This document shows positions 58,877-64,000 of a DNA stretch of 64,000 nucleotides, piece after piece. The notes beneath the pieces were generated by a model. That model worked only from the letters and a program-made list of their open reading frames with translations, had not been told where the DNA came from and did no database searches. The stretch is from contig NZ_JAMOAO010000001.1 in the NCBI RefSeq assembly GCF_030555055.1, positions 3,782,001 to 3,846,000 on the forward strand, given 5' to 3'. Source of the DNA: Nocardiopsis sp. YSL2 (GTDB lineage: Bacteria; Actinomycetota; Actinomycetes; Streptosporangiales; Streptosporangiaceae). Numbering within the stretch: position 1 is the stretch's first letter; every line of letters starts with the position of its first letter. A program made the position numbers and the translations under genes.

Positions 58877-60100
58877 ATGGCGCCGGTTAGTCACATCAGG
58901 GGTCGCAGGTCCGGGCGTTGGGCGCTCGCCGCGGCGGGTGCCGCGCTCGCGCTCGGAGCGACCGGCTGCTCGTTCCTGGACGACCTGCGCCCCGGAAGCG
59001 GGGGCGAGCAGGAGCCCACCCCCGAGGCCGCAGAGCCGGTGGACGCGGTGCCCCTGCTGGAGGACGCCCTGGCCGACCTGGCCGAGTACCCGGCGCTCAC
59101 CGCCTCCGGGCAGGTGGCCGCGAGCGTCGGCGGCGACGTGCGGGACACGTCCCTGACGGTCACCGACGCCGGAGCCGCCAACGGCACGGTGAGCGCCAAC
59201 GGCATCGAGGGCGACCTGGTCAGCGCGGACGGCAAGCTCTTCATCCGGGCCGAGGAGGACTTCTGGCTCGACCAGGGCGTGTTCGGGCCCGACTTCGACG
59301 ACTTCGACGAGAACTGGGTCCGTGCCACCGGCGCGCAGGCGGGGATCAACCCGGCCTCCACACTCGCGCCGCCGGTCCTGGCCGAGATCCTCGGCGGGCT
59401 CGAGCTCGACTCGGAGGAGGCGACCGAGGAGAACCTCGACGACGTCCTCACCTACCGGATCGACCTGGCCGGTGAGCGCAACCAGATGTGGATCAACGCC
59501 GAGAGCGGGCAGGTCCAGCGCATCGCCATCGAGGAACTGGTCCCGCCGGAGGCCGAGAGCGGCCCCCAGGTCCGCCTGGACCTGGCGCAGGCCGACACGG
59601 CGGCCGCCGGAGAGGTCTACGACACCCTGACCGGTCTGGCCGAGGAGGAGCTGACCGGCTCCCGGGACGCGCGGATCGAGGTGGCCTGGGACGGCCAGCC
59701 CGCGATGAACTGCGAGCCCGGCCCCGACTGCACCTGGTCCGGCACGGTGCGCGACGCGGGCGGCGCGAGCAGCGGCACGGTGGCCGTGCAGATGGCCGTC
59801 ACCTTCAGCAATGACACCCTGGGCAACCAGGAGTGCAGTGACAGCGGCGGCCTGGAGGCGGGCGGGACGCTGGAGATGTCCTGCAGCGCCAACTACGACA
59901 GTGTCGGCGACGAGACGTACACGATCGACGGGTCCGCCCAGCTGTCCACGCGCGGGCTCACCAGCGGCGAGCAGGAGGAGATGCTGGCGGCTCTGGACGA
60001 GCAGCGCGCCGCGACGGCGTCGGGCGGCTCCGAGGAGGAGACCGAGGGCACGGAGGGATCCGAGTCACCGGAGGAGACCGAGGAGACCGGCGGCGACTAG
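58877..60100 (+). CDS. Putative lipoprotein, unknown function
   Basis: 407 residues from ATG 58877 (AGGAGG 4 nt upstream; ATG 58874 is too close). Signal RGRRSGRWALAAAGAALALG with lipobox GATGC (Cys ~30). The mature part resembles LprG/LppX-type beta-cradle lipoproteins in its SGQVAASVGGDVRDTSLTV, GIEGDLVSADGKLFIRAEED and LTYRIDLAGERNQMWINAES pattern, then a second Cys-containing region (NCEPGPDCTWSGTV; ECSDSGGLEAGGTLEMSCS, likely disulfides) and an acidic Ser/Glu/Thr tail. The comparison with LprG/LppX is tentative. Conserved in position upstream of ffh in few genomes I can recall. Confidence 0.65.
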   Translation: MAPVSHIRGRRSGRWALAAAGAALALGATGCSFLDDLRPGSGGEQEPTPEAAEPVDAVPLLEDALADLAEYPALTASGQVAASVGGDVRDTSLTVTDAGAANGTVSANGIEGDLVSADGKLFIRAEEDFWLDQGVFGPDFDDFDENWVRATGAQAGINPASTLAPPVLAEILGGLELDSEEATEENLDDVLTYRIDLAGERNQMWINAESGQVQRIAIEELVPPEAESGPQVRLDLAQADTAAAGEVYDTLTGLAEEELTGSRDARIEVAWDGQPAMNCEPGPDCTWSGTVRDAGGASSGTVAVQMAVTFSNDTLGNQECSDSGGLEAGGTLEMSCSANYDSVGDETYTIDGSAQLSTRGLTSGEQEEMLAALDEQRAATASGGSEEETEGTEGSESPEETEETGGD

Positions 60101-60128
60101 CGCGTCGGGTCCGGCACGCGCGACGTCC

Positions 60129-60174
60129 GGGACCCTCCCACCGGCCGCCTCGAGCGGTCCGGCGGGAGGGTCCC
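60129..60174 (+). terminator. Terminator of the lipoprotein gene
   Basis: GGGACCCTCCC (60129-60139) and GGGAGGGTCCC (60164-60174) form a perfect 11-bp stem, 29 bp after the stop. The remaining bases to ffh (60175-60404) hold no gene. Confidence 0.65.
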
Positions 60175-60361
60175 CTGGCTTCGGGGCGTGCGCGGCGGCT
60201 CCGTCCGAGGGCGGCGGCTCCGTCCTCTCCGCGCGGCGGACACCCGGACCGGTGGCGGGCCGCGGTGCGGTGGGGCCGCACAGGAGGCGCCGGCCGGGGG
60301 CCGTGGCCCCGGGACGTCACGCAGCACACCACGTGAGCGGTGGCGGGTGACGGGTTGGGGG

Positions 60362-60367
60362 TAGGCT
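60362..60367 (+). promoter_or_regulatory. -10 element of ffh
   Basis: TAGGCT (TANNNT) lies 37 nt before the ffh GTG, the only such hexamer in the gap; the -35 is not clear. Confidence 0.3.
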
Positions 60368-60404
60368 GGGAAACCAATTCCGAGACGAAGGACTGGCCAC
60401 ACTC

Positions 60405-61997
60405 GTGTTCGAGACGCTTTCCGACCGGCTGACATCGGTCTTCTCCTCGCTGCGCGGCAAGGGGCGGCTGTCCGAGGAGGACATCAACGCGACCGCTCGC
60501 GAGATTCGCCTCGCGCTGCTGGAGGCGGACGTCGCGCTGCCGGTGGTCCGCGAGTTCATCTCGCGGGTCAAGGAGCGCGCCCGCGGCGAAGAGGTCTCCA
60601 AGGCCCTGAACCCGGCACAGCAGGTCATCAAGATCGTCAACGAGGAACTGGTCGAGATCCTCGGTGGCGAGACCCGGCAGATCCGGTACGCCAAGAACCC
60701 GCCCACCGTGATCATGCTCGCGGGCCTGCAGGGCGCCGGTAAGACCACCCTGGCGGGCAAGCTCGCCAAGTGGCTCGGCGACCAGCGCAACACGCCCCTG
60801 CTGGTGGCCGCGGACCTGCAGCGCCCCAACGCCGTCACGCAGCTCCAGGTGGTCGGCGAGCGCGCGGGGACCCCGGTGTTCGCGCCCGAGCCCGGCAACG
60901 GCGTGGGCGACCCCGTCGCGGTCGCGCGCGAGTCGGTGGAGCACGCGCAGCGCAACAACCACAACATCGTCATCATCGACACCGCCGGCCGTCTCGGTGT
61001 GGACACCGAGATGATGCAGCAGGCGGCGGACATCCGCGACGCCGTCTCCCCCGACGAGATCCTCTTCGTCGTCGACGCCATGATCGGTCAGGACGCGGTC
61101 AACACCGCCCAGGCCTTCCTGGACGGGGTCGGCTACGACGCGGTCGCGCTCACCAAGCTCGACGGCGACGCCCGCGGTGGTGCCGCGCTGTCCATCCGGC
61201 ACATCACCGGGCGACCGATCATGTTCGCCTCCACCGGCGAGAAGCTCGAGGACTTCGACCTCTTCCACCCGGACCGGATGGCCTCGCGCATCCTGGACAT
61301 GGGTGACGTCCTCACGCTCATCGAACAGGCCCAGCGCACGTTCGACGAGGCCGAGGTCGAGAAGATGGCCTCGACCATCGCCTCGGACGACGACTTCACG
61401 CTCGACGACTTCCTCGAGCAGATGTCGATGGTCCGCAAGCTCGGCCCGATCGGGAACCTGCTGGGCATGATGCCCGGCATGGGCCAGATGCGCGAGCAGA
61501 TCGACAACATCGACGACAAGGACCTGGACCGCATCCAGGCCATCATCCGGTCGATGACCCCCGGCGAGCGCTCGAACCCCAAGATGATCAACGGCTCGCG
61601 CCGACTGCGCATCGCCAACGGTTCGGGCACGCAGGTCAGCGACGTCAACGGCCTGGTCACCCGCTTCTTCGAGGCGCAGAAGATGATGCGCAAGATGAAG
61701 AACGGCGGGATGCCCGGTATGCCGGGGATGCCAGGCATGGGCGGTGGCAACAAGAAGAAGGCCAAGGCCCAGGCCAAGAAGGCGAAGAAGGGCAAGCAGC
61801 GCAGCGGCAACCCGATGAAGGCCCGCCAGCAGGAGGCCGAGCGCGCCGCGGAGCGCCAGCGCAGGCAGGAGGAGGGCGGCCAGCAGATGCCGCAGCTGCC
61901 CCCGGGCCTGGGCGGCGCCGGCCAGTCGCAGCTCCCGCCCGGCCTGGGCGGTCCCGCCATGCCGGACCTGTCGGACTTCAAGTTCCCCAAGAAGTAG
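60405..61997 (+). CDS. ffh: Signal recognition particle protein Ffh
   Basis: 530 residues. N domain FETLSDRLTSVFSSLRGKGR, GTPase G domain with G1 MLAGLQGAGKTTLAGKLAKW, QRPNAVTQLQVVGE, IIDTAGRLGVDTEMMQ, LTKLDGDARGGAALSIRHIT and GEKLEDFDLFHPDRMASRIL, then the M domain with MSMVRKLGPIGNLLGMMPGM and the SRP-RNA-binding GSGTQVSDVNGLVTRFFEAQKMMRKM-type helix. The C-terminal tail is Lys/Gln/Pro/Gly/Met-rich (repeated GMPGM and LPPGLGG units). Recognises signal sequences and docks on FtsY. GTG 60405. Confidence 0.96.
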   Translation: MFETLSDRLTSVFSSLRGKGRLSEEDINATAREIRLALLEADVALPVVREFISRVKERARGEEVSKALNPAQQVIKIVNEELVEILGGETRQIRYAKNPPTVIMLAGLQGAGKTTLAGKLAKWLGDQRNTPLLVAADLQRPNAVTQLQVVGERAGTPVFAPEPGNGVGDPVAVARESVEHAQRNNHNIVIIDTAGRLGVDTEMMQQAADIRDAVSPDEILFVVDAMIGQDAVNTAQAFLDGVGYDAVALTKLDGDARGGAALSIRHITGRPIMFASTGEKLEDFDLFHPDRMASRILDMGDVLTLIEQAQRTFDEAEVEKMASTIASDDDFTLDDFLEQMSMVRKLGPIGNLLGMMPGMGQMREQIDNIDDKDLDRIQAIIRSMTPGERSNPKMINGSRRLRIANGSGTQVSDVNGLVTRFFEAQKMMRKMKNGGMPGMPGMPGMGGGNKKKAKAQAKKAKKGKQRSGNPMKARQQEAERAAERQRRQEEGGQQMPQLPPGLGGAGQSQLPPGLGGPAMPDLSDFKFPKK

Positions 61998-62053
61998 GCG
62001 CACCGCGCGCGGTCCGGGGTTCCGCACCCCGCGGCGGCCCGCGATCCGGCGCC

Positions 62054-62089
62054 CGTCCGGCCCGTTCCCACGTGGAAGCGGGCCGGACG
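62054..62089 (+). terminator. Terminator of ffh
   Basis: CGTCCGGCCCG (62054-62064) and CGGGCCGGACG (62079-62089) form a perfect 11-bp stem; the inner TTCC/GGAA can extend it. Confidence 0.75.
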
Positions 62090-62286
62090 TGTCGGCACTG
62101 TGACCGCACACGCCGCTCCTCCTGGCCGAGGAACTCGCCGGTGTCTGGCACAATGAGTAGTCGACTAACGGTGGCGGGCCAGCCCTCTAACTAGCCAGCC
62201 GCCCACGTCAGTCTCGACGGGCTTCGCAACCCCACGCGTCGAACCGTCGGACGCCGAACACCGTTCATCGGGAGAAGACCACTCCA

Positions 62287-62745
62287 GTGGCTGTCAAACT
62301 GAAGCTCAAGCGTATGGGCAAGATCCGTACGCCCCAGTACCGCATCATCGTCGCCGACGCCCGCAGCAAGCGGGACGGCAAGGCGATCGAGGAGATCGGC
62401 AAGTACCACCCCAAGGAGCACCCGAGCCTGATCGAGGTCGACTCCGAGCGGGCCCAGTACTGGCTGTCCGTGGGCGCCCAGCCCTCCGACGCGGTCAAGG
62501 TCCTCCTGCGCAAGACCGGCGACTGGCAGAAGTTCAAGGGCCTCGCCGCTCCGGCTCCGCTCAAGGTCGCCGAGGCGAAGGACCCCGAGGCCAAGGAAGC
62601 CGCCTTCCAGGCCGCTCTGAAGGAGCTCGTGCTCCCGGGCGCCGAGAAGGCCACCAAGGCCAAGAAGACCGAGAAGAAGGCGGACAAGCCGGCTGAGAAG
62701 CCGGCCGAGACCGCCGAGGCCGAGAAGTCCGAGGGCGAGGCCTGA
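62287..62745 (+). CDS. rpsP: 30S ribosomal protein S16
   Basis: 152 residues. The core (~1-85) is typical: [45 protein letters not shown] across two blocks, [27 protein letters not shown]. An extended Lys/Ala/Glu tail (~65 residues, [20 protein letters not shown]) follows, as in other actinobacterial S16. GTG 62287 with GGGAGAAGACCACTCCA upstream. It starts an operon with khpA (1-bp gap), then rimM and trmD. Confidence 0.96.
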   Translation: MAVKLKLKRMGKIRTPQYRIIVADARSKRDGKAIEEIGKYHPKEHPSLIEVDSERAQYWLSVGAQPSDAVKVLLRKTGDWQKFKGLAAPAPLKVAEAKDPEAKEAAFQAALKELVLPGAEKATKAKKTEKKADKPAEKPAETAEAEKSEGEA

Positions 62746-62746
62746 C

Positions 62747-62989
62747 GTGCTGGAAGAGGCGCTTGAGCACCTCGTGAAGGGGATCGTCGCGAACTCCGAG
62801 GACGTCCAGGTGAGAGCCAAGCGGCTCCGCAAGGGCAAGGTCCTGGAGGTCCGCGTCCACGCCGACGACCTGGGCAAGGTGATCGGCCGCAACGGCCGCA
62901 CCGCCAAGGCCCTCAGGACGGTCATCGGCTCGCTCGCGGGCGGCCGGTACGTCCGGGTGGACCTGCTGGACCTGCACGAAGTGCGCTGA
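62747..62989 (+). CDS. khpA: KH-domain RNA-binding protein KhpA
   Basis: 80 residues, a single KH domain: LEEALEHLVKGIVANSEDVQ, VLEVRVHADDLGKVIGRNGRTAKALRTVIGSL carries the GXXG loop as GRNG, then VRVDLLDLHEVR. Such proteins bind RNA and, in Gram-positives, act with KhpB in cell envelope/division regulation. The start follows the rpsP stop by one base, so it is co-translated with S16. Confidence 0.93.
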   Translation: MLEEALEHLVKGIVANSEDVQVRAKRLRKGKVLEVRVHADDLGKVIGRNGRTAKALRTVIGSLAGGRYVRVDLLDLHEVR

Positions 62990-62999
62990 CGCGCCTCTC

Positions 63000-63063
63000 G
63001 GGGCGTCGACCGTCAGGGTCGGCGCCCCACAGCCGTGCCCGGGGTCGTTCCGACCCCGGGCAC
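63000..63063 (+). terminator. Two tandem hairpins after khpA
   Basis: First: GGGGCGTCGACC (63000-63011) with GGTCGGCGCCCC (63017-63028), 12 bp, one G-T. Second: GTGCCCGGGGTCG (63035-63047) with CGACCCCGGGCAC (63051-63063), a perfect 13 bp with a 3-nt loop. They lie between khpA and rimM, so may partly terminate or protect the rpsP-khpA message. Confidence 0.7.
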
Positions 63064-63173
63064 ACTGCCTCCCGAGGCCGGGGCGGCGGGTCGCGGACCC
63101 GAACCCCGCCTCCGGGTGACCCCGGCGGCACCCGGCCGACCGAGGGCGGATCTCACAGAAGGACGGAACTCCC

Positions 63174-63692
63174 ATGCGACTCGTGGTGGGCCGGATCGGC
63201 CGCGCGCACGGTATCCGCGGCGACGTCGCCGTCGACGTGCGCACCGACGACCCCGCGGCCAGGTTCGCCGTCGGAGCGGCTCTGGACACCGACCCGGCCG
63301 CCGCCGGGCCGCTGCGCGTCAGATCCACACGGCGCCACAGCGGCCGCCTGCTCGTGCGCTTCGAGGGGATCGACGACCGGGACGCGGCCGAGGCGCTGCG
63401 GGGTACCGCGCTCCTGGTGGACTCCGCCGACATCGCCCCCCTGGACGACCCGGACGAGTTCCACGACCACGAGCTGATCGGCCTCGCGGTCCGGACGGCC
63501 GCCGGTGCCGCCGTCGGTACCGTCGACGACGTCCTGCACCACGCCCAGGACCTGCTGGTCGTGACCACCGCCGAGGGTGACGAGGTGCTGGTGCCGTTCG
63601 TGGCCGCGCTGGTCCCCGAGGTCGACACCGAGCAGGGGCACATCGTCATCGACCCGCCGCCCGGCCTGCTCGACCTGCACACAGCCGACTGA
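63174..63692 (+). CDS. rimM: Ribosome maturation factor RimM
   Basis: 172 residues. N-terminal barrel [50 protein letters not shown], then the C-terminal PRC barrel ([52 protein letters not shown]). It assists 30S assembly by binding S19 and 16S rRNA. ATG 63174 with GAAGGACGGAACTCCC upstream. Followed by trmD after 11 bp. Confidence 0.94.
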   Translation: MRLVVGRIGRAHGIRGDVAVDVRTDDPAARFAVGAALDTDPAAAGPLRVRSTRRHSGRLLVRFEGIDDRDAAEALRGTALLVDSADIAPLDDPDEFHDHELIGLAVRTAAGAAVGTVDDVLHHAQDLLVVTTAEGDEVLVPFVAALVPEVDTEQGHIVIDPPPGLLDLHTAD

Positions 63693-63703
63693 ACGGGTAC
63701 GCC

Positions 63704-64000
63704 GTGCGCATCGACATCATCAGCATCTTCCCCGACTACTTCGCGCCGCTGGACCTGTCGCTGATCGGCAAGGCGCGCGCGGCCGGACGGCTCGACGTGC
63801 GCGTCCACGACCTGCGCTCGTGGACGCACGACCGGCACAACACCGTCGACGACACCCCCTACGGCGGTGGGCCCGGCATGGTGATGAAGCCCGAGCCGTG
63901 GGGCGAGGCCCTCGACGAGGTCGTCGGCGGGGAGCCCGCACGGCTGATCCTGCCCACGCCCAGCGGTCGCACGTTCCGGCAGGCCGACGCCGAGCGCCTG
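63704..64000 (+). CDS. trmD: tRNA (guanine(37)-N1)-methyltransferase (3' truncated)
   Basis: The first 99 codons of TrmD; the window ends inside it. [20 protein letters not shown] at the start, [40 protein letters not shown] (the conserved [10 protein letters not shown] knot motif) and [20 protein letters not shown] are all typical. It methylates G37 of tRNAs reading CNN/GNN to prevent frameshifts. GTG 63704, 11 bp after rimM. Confidence 0.95.
   Translation, partial: MRIDIISIFPDYFAPLDLSLIGKARAAGRLDVRVHDLRSWTHDRHNTVDDTPYGGGPGMVMKPEPWGEALDEVVGGEPARLILPTPSGRTFRQADAERL

Noticed and set aside
1-64000. CRISPR arrays, insertion sequences, integrases or prophage
   Set aside because: No regularly spaced direct repeats with unique spacers, no transposase or integrase motifs, and no phage structural genes were seen on either strand.

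Overview
This is about 64 kb of very GC-rich DNA (roughly 70% or more), with dense genes, many GTG starts and actinobacterial gene order throughout. The order leuB-ilvE-cimA ... gltX-tRNAs-ndgR-leuCD-hup ... gpsA-ddl-thiL-rpmB-recG-rsmD-coaD-DUF177-rpmF-rnc-mutM-acyP-smc-ftsY-amtB-ffh-rpsP-khpA-rimM-trmD is the core chromosomal backbone of Streptomyces-type actinomycetes. The protein sequences look like Nocardiopsis or a close relative; that genus is my inference. I see no phage, insertion sequence, integrase or CRISPR array.

Layout. 1-5.4 kb: branched-chain amino acid synthesis (leuB, ilvE, cimA), with a leader peptide and terminator in front of cimA. 5.4-10.6 kb: a DUF3152 zinc-protease-like protein, a fumarylacetoacetate-hydrolase-family enzyme, an SGNH hydrolase, gltX, one tRNA-Gln and two identical tRNA-Glu. 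10.6-16.1 kb: an accessory minus-strand operon of five genes (M24 peptidase fold, hydrolase-SDR fusion, putative di-iron protein, flavin/2Fe-2S reductase, TetR regulator) with a strong palindrome over its promoter. 16.5-19.3 kb: ndgR divergent from leuCD. 19.6-26.8 kb: hup, cofC, plsC, gpsA, a transsulfuration-type PLP enzyme, ddl, an EI24 membrane protein and a Uma2-family protein. 26.9-33 kb: cytochrome bd oxidase operon cydA-B-D-C. 33-37.5 kb: DUF305, DUF3105, DUF3515, a stand-alone Lrp ligand domain, thiL and a membrane-anchored CBM2-like protein. 37.6-50 kb: translation, repair and chromosome genes from rpmB to smc. 50-55.3 kb: a secreted subtilisin-like protease and a riboswitch-controlled B12 importer lacking its ATPase. 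55.4-64 kb: ftsY, amtB, a lipoprotein, ffh, rpsP, khpA, rimM and the start of trmD.

How it fits together. The most interesting signals are regulatory. A 15-bp dyad, TCTCR-N5-TGAGA, occurs upstream of the leuB region (twice), upstream of cimA, and in a weaker form between ndgR and leuC, so NdgR (LtbR-like) probably controls the leucine/isoleucine genes of this window. cimA has a second layer: a 13-residue leader peptide with a Val-Leu-Ile-Ile run, followed by an intrinsic terminator. Several genes (gltX, rsmD, thiL, ddl, the M24 gene, the cimA leader) have a -10-like hexamer about 7-8 nt before the start codon and so look leaderless. A dispersed intergenic repeat recurs at four or more places. 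amtB has a GlnR-like box but lacks its usual glnK-glnD partners.

All calls come from reading the sequence and from remembered family knowledge; no database search or folding program was run.
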